Source of the DNA: an uncultured Prevotella sp.
GTDB taxonomy: Bacteria; Bacteroidota; Bacteroidia; Bacteroidales; Bacteroidaceae
Direction of reading: 5' to 3'
Assembly (NCBI GenBank): GCA_905234845.1
Contig: CAJOIW010000012.1
Location: 1-47,695 of the forward strand
Length of the DNA stretch: 47,695 nucleotides
Below the pieces are notes generated by a model that had not been told where the DNA came from, ran no database searches, and saw only the letters and a program-made list of their open reading frames with translations. A program made the translations under genes and the position numbers. Of the stretch, positions 8,249-16,104 are shown one piece after another (within the stretch, counting starts at the first letter, position 1; every line of letters starts with the position of its first letter).

Positions 8249-10504
8249 ATGCGGTATGTTGAAGTGATATTGCCTGTGCCGTTAGAGGGCACGTTTACTT
8301 ACTCGCTGACTGAGGAACAGGCCGTGCGGGTGATGCCTGGGATGCGCGTGCTGGTGCCGTTTGGCAGCAGCAAAAAGTATATGGGTGTCGCCTTGCGGGT
8401 GCATGACGAGAAGCCCGACTTCAACATTAAGTCCGTCATACAAGTGCCCGATGAGCAGCCTGTCCTGCTGCCACGGCAGTTGGAGCAATGGCAGTGGATG
8501 GCACGCTACTACATGTCGCCCGTCGGTGAGGTGTTCAAGGCGGCGTTGCCTGCGGGACTGAAGGCCGAGGAGGGCTATCGCCCCAAGACGGAGACCTATA
8601 TCCGTCTGGCCGACAAGCTGCACGACGAGCAGTCGCTGCACATCGCCTTCGACATCCTGAAGAACAGTCCTGCGCAAAGCAAGGTGCTGACGGCAATGTC
8701 CGAAAGGGGCGAGGACATGGCTCGCGACGAGCTGATGAACATCACGGGCTGTACGGCCGCCACACTGAAAAAACTCATCGACCGCGGTTTCCTTGCAACC
8801 TATGAGCACGAGGTGGGACGGTTGGGACAGGGCGGCGAACCGCATCCCGATCTGGCCAAGCAGCTGAACACGGCCCAGCAGGATGCCTACAACAACATCC
8901 TGATGCAGTTCATGAAGAGGAAAGTGGTGCTGCTGCACGGCGTGACGTCGTCGGGAAAGACCGAAATCTACATCCATCTCATACAAAAGACCATCGACGA
9001 AGGGCGGCAGGTGCTGTTTCTCATGCCCGAGATTGCACTGACGGTGCAGATGATGGAACGGCTGCGCCGCGTCTTCGGCAACCGTCTGGGCATCTATCAC
9101 TCGCGCTACAGCGATGCCGAGCGTGTGGAGATCTGGCAGAAGCAACTGTCGCGCGACCCCTACGACGTGATTCTCGGCGCCCGCTCGGCCGTGTTCCTGC
9201 CGTTCCAACGCCTGGGACTGGTCATCGTCGACGAGGAACACGAGACCAGTTTCAAACAGCAAGACCCCATGCCACGCTATCATGCCCGCGATGTGGCGAT
9301 AATGATGGGAAGCCCCCTCCCAACCTCCCCCCGAAGGGGAGGTGATTGCGCTAACGTTCTGCTCGGTACGGCTACCCCATCGGCCGAGAGTTTCAACAAT
9401 GCGCAGACAGGCAAGTACGGACTGGTGAGCCTCACCACACGCTATCAGGACATCGAGCTGCCCGAGATTCAGCTCATCGACGTGAAAGACCTGCAACGGC
9501 GCAAGATGATGCGCGGACCTTTCTCGCCGCAGCTCATCGATGCCATGCGGCAGACGCTATACGAGGGTCGCCAGGTGATTCTCTTCCAGAACCGCCGTGG
9601 CTTCTCGCCGCAGATAGAGTGTCGCACGTGCGGATGGGTGCCCCGATGCAAAAACTGCGACGTGTCGCTCACGTGGCACAAGCGCCTCAACATCCTCACC
9701 TGCCACTACTGCGGCTATACCTATGCCATCCCTGACCATTGCCCCGCCTGCAACGAGAAGGACATGCGGTCGCGCGGCTACGGCACGGAGAAGATTGAGG
9801 ACCTCGTGAGCGAGCTGTTACCCGAGGCTCGTGTGGCCCGCATGGACCTTGACACCACCCGCTCGCGTAATGCCTACGAGCACATCATCAGCGACTTCGC
9901 TGCCGGGCGCAGCAACGTGCTCATCGGCACACAGATGATTACGAAGGGGCTCGATTTCGACCGCGTGCAACTGGTGGGCATCCTCGATGCCGACGCCATG
10001 CTCAACCAGCCCGACTTCCGCGCCTACGAACACGCCTTCATGATGATGTCGCAGGTGGCCGGACGTGCCGGACGGAAAGGGCGGCGAGGCCTTGTGATGC
10101 TACAGACCAAGAACAAGGAATTGCCTGTCATCCGACAGGTGATACAACACGACTACCGTTCGTTCTATCACGACCTGCTCGACGAGCGTCGCGACTTCCA
10201 CTACCCACCCTTCTACCGGCTCATCTATGTCTATCTGAAACATCGCAGCGACGACGTTGTCGACACCGCGGGCATCGAGATGGGCAGCCGGCTGCGCCAG
10301 TGGTTCGGCCAACGTGTGCTCGGCCCCGACAAGCCTTCCGTTGCAAAGGTGAAGTCGCTCTGCATCCGAAAGCTCGTCCTGAAACTGGAGAACGGCATCG
10401 ACATCTGGAAGGTGCGGCAATACCTCACCCTCGCCCAACAACAGCTGATGCAAGACAAGCGCTATGCCGCCCTGCAAGTCTATTACGACGTTGACCCGCT
10501 GTAA
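8249..10504 (+). CDS. priA: Primosomal protein N' (PriA), replication restart helicase
   Basis: 3'-to-5' superfamily 2 helicase that reloads the replisome at stalled forks. With the ATG at 8249 the protein is 751 aa and opens MRYVEVILPVPLEGTFTY, the normal start of the PriA DNA-binding domain. Walker A GVTSSGKT is at residues 231-238 and the DEEH box at 328-331. A zinc-binding cluster (CRTCGW...CKNC...CHYCGY...CPAC) begins at residue 458, and motifs V/VI include GTQMITKGLDF and QVAGRAGRKG. An extra segment SPLPTSPRRGGDC (from about residue 355) lies between YHARDVAIMMG and ANVLLGTATPS. It is encoded by a GC-rich palindromic repeat and breaks an otherwise compact loop. Confidence 0.95.
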   Translation: MRYVEVILPVPLEGTFTYSLTEEQAVRVMPGMRVLVPFGSSKKYMGVALRVHDEKPDFNIKSVIQVPDEQPVLLPRQLEQWQWMARYYMSPVGEVFKAALPAGLKAEEGYRPKTETYIRLADKLHDEQSLHIAFDILKNSPAQSKVLTAMSERGEDMARDELMNITGCTAATLKKLIDRGFLATYEHEVGRLGQGGEPHPDLAKQLNTAQQDAYNNILMQFMKRKVVLLHGVTSSGKTEIYIHLIQKTIDEGRQVLFLMPEIALTVQMMERLRRVFGNRLGIYHSRYSDAERVEIWQKQLSRDPYDVILGARSAVFLPFQRLGLVIVDEEHETSFKQQDPMPRYHARDVAIMMGSPLPTSPRRGGDCANVLLGTATPSAESFNNAQTGKYGLVSLTTRYQDIELPEIQLIDVKDLQRRKMMRGPFSPQLIDAMRQTLYEGRQVILFQNRRGFSPQIECRTCGWVPRCKNCDVSLTWHKRLNILTCHYCGYTYAIPDHCPACNEKDMRSRGYGTEKIEDLVSELLPEARVARMDLDTTRSRNAYEHIISDFAAGRSNVLIGTQMITKGLDFDRVQLVGILDADAMLNQPDFRAYEHAFMMMSQVAGRAGRKGRRGLVMLQTKNKELPVIRQVIQHDYRSFYHDLLDERRDFHYPPFYRLIYVYLKHRSDDVVDTAGIEMGSRLRQWFGQRVLGPDKPSVAKVKSLCIRKLVLKLENGIDIWKVRQYLTLAQQQLMQDKRYAALQVYYDVDPL
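9310..9342 (+). repeat. GC-rich palindromic repeat inserted in priA
   Basis: Begins AAGCCCCCTCCCAACCTCCC and ends GAAGGGGAGG, so the CCTCCCC and GGGGAGG parts can pair. The reverse complement matches the repeat in the M24B peptidase, der and the T9SS cargo gene. It is read in frame as PLPTSPRRGG. Confidence 0.75.
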
Positions 10505-10527
10505 ACGCAGGGGAAGACACTGGTAAT

Positions 10528-10570
10528 CTCAATTATACAAATTTGCGTAACGCAAATTTGTATAATTGAG
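10528..10570. terminator. Perfect 21-bp dyad downstream of priA
   Basis: Two perfect 21-base arms (10528-10548 and 10550-10570) are separated by one base. The arm is CTCAATTATACAAATTTGCGT. It starts 24 bases after the priA stop. There is no T run, and a hairpin with such a short loop is strained, so it may be a protein-binding dyad or a repeat, not a terminator. Confidence 0.4.
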
Positions 10571-10607
10571 CTAATATTCCTCTTCAAAAATTGCACTTCT
10601 ACCTTGA

Positions 10608-10694
10608 ACTTGGGATTATCTGAACGTCTGCACAGACCTGCTGACAATCACTGTCAAGGAGATCCTGGAGGACGAAGAGGACTTTATACAATAA
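10608..10694 (+). pseudogene. Possible C-terminal coding remnant
   Basis: After a stop at 10605 an open stretch reads TWDYLNVCTDLLTITVKEIL and ends EDEEDFIQ and TAA at 10694. It has no start codon or ribosome-binding site. The amphipathic, acidic ending looks protein-like and could be the tail of a decayed gene, but 28 codons can arise by chance. No family is assigned. Confidence 0.25.
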
Positions 10695-10721
10695 ATGAGT
10701 AATTGCAGTTGCCGGTTGAAT

Positions 10722-10951
10722 GTAACTACTCAGTCATCTTGATTGTGAGGGTCGCCTACGGCGAGAAATCGAACAAATTAAGTTCAAAATCAAACAAATA
10801 TTGATAATTGTTGTTGTTAAATTTGGAAAGATTTGTTGAAAATCGTGATTAAGTGAGTGCCATGCAAACTTGTTTGCAAATGGCCAAGCGAGAGCGATTT
10901 ATGTAATTTCTTGCGCGAAGCGCAACCAAAAGAGCATGACTGAGTAGTTAC
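10722..10951. mobile_element. 230-bp MITE with 16-bp terminal inverted repeats and 8-bp target duplication
   Basis: The ends are GTAACTACTCAGTCAT (10722-10737) and its exact reverse complement (10936-10951). The element is flanked on both sides by GGTTGAAT (10714-10721 and 10952-10959), an 8-bp target-site duplication. Subterminal regions are imperfectly inverted too (TCGCCTACGGCGAGAAAT versus the complement of the GCGCGAAGCGC region). No transposase is encoded. Ends beginning GTAA with an 8-bp duplication fit the IS66 family, so it may be mobilised by an IS66-type transposase elsewhere; that parentage is inference. Confidence 0.85.
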
Positions 10952-11026
10952 GGTTGAATTCGCGATATGTTAATGAATTTAAAAACTGGACTTGAATTGT
11001 TAACGGATTTTGTTGACTAAAACTTT

Positions 11027-11390
11027 CATTCTAGGCGAGTGAGAGATATATGTTTCAGTTTTTCGCTGATTTTTCATTCCGTTTCATTCGTGCAATTCTT
11101 GGTGTTCACTTGCGAAAGATAAGCTTTCGGGTCGCAAAAAACAAGGTTTTGCACTCCAAAAGACGGCCTTTTGCACCCCGAAAGCTTATCTCTCAGAAGT
11201 GAGAGGTATATCTTTCGCGGGTGAAGGGTGACAAATGAGAAGTGAAAAGTGGTCTATGGGGCTTGTTCTCAGCGAGTTAGGCGGAAAGGAGAAAAGTGGC
11301 TCAAAACTGAAGAATTTACGAGCGCGGAAAGTTTTTTTCAAAAAATTGCCCGATTTCGTGTTAAACGAATCCCGCCAATTATTAACGAAA
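11027..11390 (+). repeat. Dispersed ~360-bp repeat, copy 1
   Basis: Shares ordered blocks with 31277-31630. The first is CATTCTAGGCGAGTG followed by a GATATATGTTTCAG block. Next is GAGGTATATCTTTCGCG, then CAGCGAGTTAG, then an identical 24-base block (11297-11320 here, 31537-31560 there). Last come TTCGTGTTAAA and a closing TTAACGAAA. Inside this copy, 11112-11131 is complementary to parts of 11177-11218, giving a long hairpin. It lies upstream of the gene at 11596 in the same orientation as copy 2 has to its downstream gene. Confidence 0.75.
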
Positions 11391-11444
11391 GTAAAAAACA
11401 GAGGTCGGGTGGCATAAATGCAACCGATATTCAAAATAAAATCG

Positions 11445-11452
11445 TATATTTG
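11445..11452 (+). promoter_or_regulatory. -7 box TATATTTG for the T9SS cargo gene at 11596
   Basis: TATATTTG matches TAnnTTTG. Transcription would start near 11459, leaving an untranslated leader of about 137 bases. Confidence 0.55.
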
Positions 11453-11595
11453 TGCCGACATTTAAAATCTGCCGAAGGGCGACCGGCTTTCCTCAAGACG
11501 ATAGCCAGAAAGATGGGCTGGACGGTGGCAATCGCAGCAAGATGCCGGCCTACGAGCGTTCACTCGACGATGAACTCAAAATACAATAGACAACA

Positions 11596-14016
11596 ATGAA
11601 AAGAAAAACAAGCATTTCATTCCTTACGAGGACGGTGATGACGCTGCTCGTATTACTGATGCCCGCCGCCACGACGCGGGCACAGTTGGTATCCAATATC
11701 GACTGCTGCGAAGGTGCCCCTGGAGGATACGTATTCATCGCAGGATGGGTGTATGACCAAGGCCTCAAGCACTGGCAGGCGGGCGAGGAGATTCAAATTT
11801 CTGCCTTTCTTTCCAGGAGTCCGAATGATCAGGGCTGGGATCAAAGAAGCGACGATGTGGAATATGTTGTGAGGGACGACGTGAACTCGACGTTCAATCT
11901 CAGCGGCAAGCACGGCTTCAGAATATGCATCGAGGTTTATCCTGATTTGTTCGAAGAACTCACGGAGATGCCCCTTTATGTGAAAATCTATGCTACCGTC
12001 AACAACGGCAACGGCTATGAGGACATCCTGCTGAACAGCCCCGAAACCCCAGTGACAGTGACAGCACAGACGACAATTCCGACAACAACATCCACCTATA
12101 ACTACGATAAAAAGACTTGGACGTTGTACACGGGTTTTATCGCCACTAATGCGACTGGATATGAAAATTCGTATGGAAACATTGTGGACGGAAATCTTAA
12201 GACGACGTGCAATGGTGTAAGCTCACACTCTATTATTGAGTTTTATTCCGGCGTTCCCATCATGCCGAAGGGTTTTGTTTACAATTGTTACTCGGACAAC
12301 TCTGTTTATCGTAGCCCTCAGAGGGTGATTCTTAAAGCAAAGGCATTCCCTACTGATGAGTGGACAGAACTATTTAGAACCTATACCCAGTCAGATTTGC
12401 TTGGTGGAGCAGAAATCCCTTTATACTGTAATAATGCGGGAGATGCCAAATATCAGTATTTCCAAGTCGATTTCGAAGTGCCGGATAGAAAAGTAAAGAT
12501 AGAAGAAGTCAGACTCTTCAGCTACTACTATATTTACTTTCCGGCGCAGGCTGCCACCTGCACCGAGACGGGCATTTCACAAGACTGCTATCTGCGCAAC
12601 GACGGCAGATACTTCGACGAGGAGTGGGGTGGAACCGAACTCAACGCTGCTGACGTGGTGCTTCCGATAATCCCCCATACTTGCGTACACCATGCCGCCA
12701 CAGACTCACATATAGAGTACTGGCAGTGCTCGATGTGCGGCAGGTATTTCAGCGATGCCGGCTGCACAACGCAGATAACGGAAGAAGATACAAAGATATA
12801 CCATAACATCACGACAGTTGGCAGTATGAGCGGCTTCATCAGCAGCGACGCGGGCAGGGCTGTTGCCGGTAGTACGGTGACGCTCACCCTCAGCCACCTC
12901 GTCGATGCCGCCACGCTGCAGGTAAACAGTGGCGCAGTGGCGACTACCGATATTGGCAACCGTCAGTACACGTTCACAATGCCCGCAGCAGATGTGACCG
13001 TGACGGCGAGTCTCTTGCCCACCTATGCCCTTACGCTGCCGGAGCATACGCAACTGCTCAGCGCATCGCTTGCTGCCGATGGCAGCGGGAAGTATATCGC
13101 GGGGACGGTCATCACCTTCAAGTTTGTGGATGCCTATGCAGCTATCGTCAGCGATGTCAAGAATGGTGAGACCGGGCTGACACCCGATGAGAACGGTGTC
13201 TATACCGTGACAATAGGGGATGCTGACATCGTCGTGACGGCAGTGTTTGGTGTAGTGTTGGCCGACGGAACGGCATACACTCAGACGAAAGACTTAACAG
13301 TCACCTCAGCCACCTATACCAAGACCCTCGGCTTGGAGCGCGTGGACAAGCACCAGGCTTGGCTCGTGCCCTTCGACTACACCATCACCGCTGCCGACAT
13401 GCAGAAGTTCACGTTCTACAAAATCAACATGATTGCCAACTCGCCGTCGCCCAGCGTAGAGGCATCGGGCGAGATGTGGGTGTTCCTGACGAGGCTCGAC
13501 GAGGGCGCAGTGCTCCATGCCAACATGCCCTACGTCTATAAGCCCTTGGAGCCCGTGACCGACTACGAGTTCACCACTGCTCCTGCCACGCTGAAGGCCA
13601 GAAACACGGGCGTGCTTGCCAAGACGGAAACGCTGGAGGACGTCTATTCCTTCTACGCCACCTACGAGAACACTACCGCTACGGTTACCAATCCGTTCTA
13701 TTACGTGGGCATCGACGGCGGCATCAGCTTGGGCAACGATGGTGTGGTGACCGTTGGCCCATACCGCTGGATTATCCGAAAGACCAGCAAGTTTGGCGGC
13801 ACGCCAAGCTATGCCCGCGAGATGTACTTCTACGACGGTGAGGAGACGACGGGAATAGCCCCCCTCTTATCCCCCGAGGGGGATGAAAGCGGAGTCTCCC
13901 CCCGGGGAGGTTTGGAGGGGGCTTCATGGTTCACGATCGACGGACGGAAACTTAACGGCAAGCCGATGAAGCGCGGTGTGTATGTCGTTGGTGGTCGCAA
14001 GATTGTCATTAAGTAA
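11596..14016 (+). CDS. T9SS-exported surface protein with discoidin-like and InlB-type repeat regions
   Basis: 806-aa secreted protein of unknown function. The signal peptide spans about residues 1-29 (…AATTRA). A discoidin (F5/8C)-like region near 190-320 contains GNIVDGNLKTTC. A Cys-rich stretch HIEYWQCSMCGRYFSDAGC follows (about 373-391). Next come two Ig-like bacterial repeats with the signature YTFTMPAADVTVTA (about 455-468) and YTVTIGDADIVVTAVF. The C terminus WFTIDGRKLNGKPMKRGVYV...RKIVIK is a Prevotella-type T9SS sorting tail. Immediately before it, from TGIAP to LEGAS, sits a GC-rich palindrome-encoded insertion. It could be an adhesin or glycan-binding protein. Confidence 0.8.
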   Translation: MKRKTSISFLTRTVMTLLVLLMPAATTRAQLVSNIDCCEGAPGGYVFIAGWVYDQGLKHWQAGEEIQISAFLSRSPNDQGWDQRSDDVEYVVRDDVNSTFNLSGKHGFRICIEVYPDLFEELTEMPLYVKIYATVNNGNGYEDILLNSPETPVTVTAQTTIPTTTSTYNYDKKTWTLYTGFIATNATGYENSYGNIVDGNLKTTCNGVSSHSIIEFYSGVPIMPKGFVYNCYSDNSVYRSPQRVILKAKAFPTDEWTELFRTYTQSDLLGGAEIPLYCNNAGDAKYQYFQVDFEVPDRKVKIEEVRLFSYYYIYFPAQAATCTETGISQDCYLRNDGRYFDEEWGGTELNAADVVLPIIPHTCVHHAATDSHIEYWQCSMCGRYFSDAGCTTQITEEDTKIYHNITTVGSMSGFISSDAGRAVAGSTVTLTLSHLVDAATLQVNSGAVATTDIGNRQYTFTMPAADVTVTASLLPTYALTLPEHTQLLSASLAADGSGKYIAGTVITFKFVDAYAAIVSDVKNGETGLTPDENGVYTVTIGDADIVVTAVFGVVLADGTAYTQTKDLTVTSATYTKTLGLERVDKHQAWLVPFDYTITAADMQKFTFYKINMIANSPSPSVEASGEMWVFLTRLDEGAVLHANMPYVYKPLEPVTDYEFTTAPATLKARNTGVLAKTETLEDVYSFYATYENTTATVTNPFYYVGIDGGISLGNDGVVTVGPYRWIIRKTSKFGGTPSYAREMYFYDGEETTGIAPLLSPEGDESGVSPRGGLEGASWFTIDGRKLNGKPMKRGVYVVGGRKIVIK
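13857..13924 (+). repeat. GC-rich palindromic repeat inserted in the cargo gene's sorting tail
   Basis: Outer arms AGCCCCCCTC and GAGGGGGCTT enclose two smaller hairpins (TCCCCCGAGGGGGA and CTCCCCCCGGGGAG). The right part, GGGGAGGTTTGGAGGGGGCTT with one base more or less, matches the repeats in the peptidase and der. It is read in frame as PLLSPEGDESGVSPRGGLEG. Confidence 0.75.
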
Positions 14017-14031
14017 TAGGAGGGAATGACA

Positions 14032-14187
14032 ATGAAACGAGCATACATGAAACCAGCCATACGGGTTGCTGATATACAGCAGTCGCACATCATTTGCGCC
14101 AGCAGCGGGGACGTGATACCTCCCGGCCAGCCAAACCAGCCTGCCGGTGCCCGTTGGCACGGTACCTGGGATGAGGAGGATGAATAA
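14032..14187 (+). CDS. Small protein (51 aa) of the MKKxYxKPxI type
   Basis: Opens MKRAYMKPAIRVADIQQSHI, followed by ICASSGDVIPPGQPNQ and an acidic WDEEDE end. A good ribosome-binding sequence (AGGAGGG) lies 8 bases before the ATG, and the ORF starts 15 bases after the upstream cargo gene, so it is probably co-transcribed. Very short ORFs with this beginning and a Ser/Gly-rich spot after about residue 22 recur beside secreted-protein genes in Bacteroidales. Their function is unknown to me. There is no signal peptide or membrane segment. Being short, it is easily missed by gene callers. Confidence 0.65.
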   Translation: MKRAYMKPAIRVADIQQSHIICASSGDVIPPGQPNQPAGARWHGTWDEEDE

Positions 14188-14210
14188 AAAACTCCGTGAG
14201 TGAAATCTGT

Positions 14211-14254
14211 CACCTCGGTTCGGCGGTTCATACCCCGAGCCGAGGTGTTTGTTT
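14211..14254 (+). terminator. Terminator of the cargo gene and small ORF
   Basis: CACCTCGGTTCGG (14211-14223) pairs with CCGAGCCGAGGTG (14235-14247) with one G-U pair, followed by TTTGTTT. It stands 23 bases after the small ORF. Confidence 0.75.
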
Positions 14255-14301
14255 ACTGTTGATCGTGTAATTGTTGTATCGTGAAAGTTTGTCGGATGCA
14301 T

Positions 14302-14331
14302 CAAAAAAAGGGACACCTATCAGGATGTCCC
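14302..14331 (-). terminator. Terminator of OmpP1/FadL-like copy A
   Basis: On the minus strand GGGACATCCT and AGGTGTCCC form a hairpin followed by seven T. It lies about 30 bases past the stop of the minus-strand gene ending at 14360. Confidence 0.75.
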
Positions 14332-14359
14332 TCATACCCCGTAATTTTTTGGTAAGGTC

Positions 14360-15823
14360 TTAGAAGTCGATGTCGCAGCCCAGGCCGAAGACGCGGTTGG
14401 TGCGGGTGTAGGAGTTTTTCACCATTCCCTCATTGCTTGTCACGTCGCGTGTCTTGTAGTTGGTCTGGAAGTAGGCGGCGTTTACCCTCACGTTTTTGGC
14501 CACCTTCACACCTACACCGAAGCCGAAGGTGTAGGACGGAACGTTGAACGAGATGTCATTCATGAAGTCGTCCTCCATGTGGTACATGGTCTTTTGCAGA
14601 CCTGCGCTCACTTGCAGCCAGTCGGTCACGTCGTATTCCGTTCCGATGTTCACCTCGTCGGTGTCGTCAATCAGGTCGTCGGTGTATTGCTTGGTGTCGA
14701 CATCGAAGAAGTGGTGGTAGCCGGCCATCACGCGCCATTTAGGAGTAATCTCATATTGTGCGCCGATGGTGAGCAGGGCAGGGGAGTCCTCAGCCACTTC
14801 CTGACCGTCGGCGAACTTTGCCAGCTGGGGAACGGCTGCTGCAATGACGTTGAAGTTGGGGTCGGGATTGTCATTCTTCAGGCGCATGCGTACCTTGAAA
14901 TCATATTTTGCGGCGAGGTTTAGCTTACCTATCTTATAGTCCACGCCGATGATGGGAGCCACGCCGAAGGCTTTTTGCTTGCAATTGAGATTGATGCCCT
15001 GAGTAACAACCTCGTATGCACCCAGTTGAAGAGCTTGAGCCTGCAGTTCGGCAGCCTTATCGGCCAAACCTGCAGCCGCAGCCTGCTCGGCACCAGTGAT
15101 GGCGTCGTTCTTCAGTTTTCCGAACAGCTGCGAGGCAGCCATCTCGTTTCCTCCTGTTGCCGGACCGGCAACCATGATGTCTTTCACGTAGCCGTTATAT
15201 TTAGCTGAACCATAAAGCATACGCACACCGCCATAGACGGAGAGATTGGGCAGAACCTTGTACGCTGCTCCGAGCGTGGTGCCGAAATAGTATTGCTGTC
15301 CTTTCAGGTAGGAGTTGAAGCTATAGCCCGTCATGCCGCTCTTCTGAGCCAGGTTGGCGACAACGCCCTCGAACGATCCCAGACCGTTGTCAAACTCACA
15401 CTTGCCACCGCCACCGCTAACGGCAAATCCGAACTGAAAACTCCATCGGTTCGTGTTGTAGGCCGCATGTATCGATGGGATGACGGGCGCGTCGGCCGTT
15501 CCCTTGAACGTGCGATAGGCCAGCCCGTCTTCGCTGATGGGTGCGGGATTCTTTATGTTCATCGCGAACAGCGGACCATAGGCCGATGTGATGGTGCGCG
15601 TCTGGTGGGCACACTGCCAGTTGAGCGACAGGTGGAAACCGTTGGTCATGAAGGCCACACCTGCGGGGTTGGTGTAGATACCGTCGATGCCGATGGCGGC
15701 GTCGCGCGATGGGTTACGGAGAAAAAGTACGCTTTGATTGGTGTTTGTAAGAAGGCCACCGGCTGTGGCCGAGGTTGCTACGGCCAAGAAAAGTGCGGCC
15801 GTGAGCATTTTCATTTTGTTCAT
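14360..15823 (-). CDS. OmpP1/FadL-family outer-membrane transport protein, copy A
   Basis: Predicted 487-aa long-chain-fatty-acid-transporter-like barrel (OmpP1/FadL/TodX family), which carries hydrophobic compounds across the outer membrane. Starting at MNKMKMLTAALFLAVATSA gives a signal peptide of about 21 residues. The mature start GGLLTNTNQSVLFLRNPSRDAAIG with IYTNPAGVAFM is the family N-terminal hatch region. The end NRVFGLGCDIDF finishes in Phe. A ribosome-binding sequence (AAAGGAT) and a -7 box lie upstream. The ATG ten codons earlier overlaps the promoter and is rejected. It is almost identical to copy B (16105-17577), so this is a recent tandem duplication. Confidence 0.88.
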   Translation of the reverse strand: MNKMKMLTAALFLAVATSATAGGLLTNTNQSVLFLRNPSRDAAIGIDGIYTNPAGVAFMTNGFHLSLNWQCAHQTRTITSAYGPLFAMNIKNPAPISEDGLAYRTFKGTADAPVIPSIHAAYNTNRWSFQFGFAVSGGGGKCEFDNGLGSFEGVVANLAQKSGMTGYSFNSYLKGQQYYFGTTLGAAYKVLPNLSVYGGVRMLYGSAKYNGYVKDIMVAGPATGGNEMAASQLFGKLKNDAITGAEQAAAAGLADKAAELQAQALQLGAYEVVTQGINLNCKQKAFGVAPIIGVDYKIGKLNLAAKYDFKVRMRLKNDNPDPNFNVIAAAVPQLAKFADGQEVAEDSPALLTIGAQYEITPKWRVMAGYHHFFDVDTKQYTDDLIDDTDEVNIGTEYDVTDWLQVSAGLQKTMYHMEDDFMNDISFNVPSYTFGFGVGVKVAKNVRVNAAYFQTNYKTRDVTSNEGMVKNSYTRTNRVFGLGCDIDF

Positions 15824-15850
15824 ATCCTTTAAACTTTTTTTAATTGGCTG

Positions 15851-15858
15851 CAAAGGTA
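15851..15858 (-). promoter_or_regulatory. -7 box TACCTTTG for OmpP1/FadL copy A
   Basis: The minus strand reads TACCTTTG, 28 bases upstream of the ATG at 15823. The corresponding box in copy B is TACTTTTG. Confidence 0.6.
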
Positions 15859-16002
15859 TCTATATTGTTCTGTTTTTCCATAGAAAAAGCTGATGTTTTA
15901 ACGGATATTAACATAAATGCCACACGTTCTTGCGTGAAGTGTGCAAGACGTGCGGTATTTTATGTTTTTATTTTCTGTGCAAAAGAATAAAACTTGTGTA
16001 TA

Positions 16003-16104
16003 TTATTTCTCCGATTGATCCTCGGGATAGGTGATACGGGTGTGGTAATATTCTTAATGATGGTAGGTAGATAACTTTTCTCTGCGACTTTAATAAACTT
16101 GATT
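16003..16104 (-). pseudogene. Remnant of the 7TM-HD phosphohydrolase 3' end
   Basis: The minus strand carries two pieces of the gene at 17751-19808 joined by an internal deletion. One piece encodes KVAEKSYLPTIIKNI, matching KIAERNNLPTIIKDF of the intact gene. The other is the last 14 codons and stop, YHTRITYPEDQSEK, in a different frame. The real gene has about 100 codons between these two pieces. This shows the tandem porin duplication included the end of the HD gene, which then decayed. Confidence 0.8.

Larger units (their letters stand above)
10505..11595. other. Gene-free, repeat-rich region after priA
   Basis: No convincing protein gene was found in about 1.1 kb. In order it holds a perfect dyad after priA (10528-10570), a short possible coding remnant (10608-10694), a 230-bp MITE (10722-10951), one copy of the dispersed ~360-bp repeat (11027-11390), and a promoter at 11445-11452. 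After these comes a 137-base leader to the gene at 11596. A 116-codon open frame (11249-11599) runs across repeat and leader and shows no family features. Confidence 0.7.

Noticed and set aside
11249..11599. 116-codon frame between the MITE and the cargo gene
   Set aside because: It runs through a dispersed non-coding repeat, a promoter box and the leader; composition is unlike neighbouring proteins and the equivalent frame is not kept in the second repeat copy.
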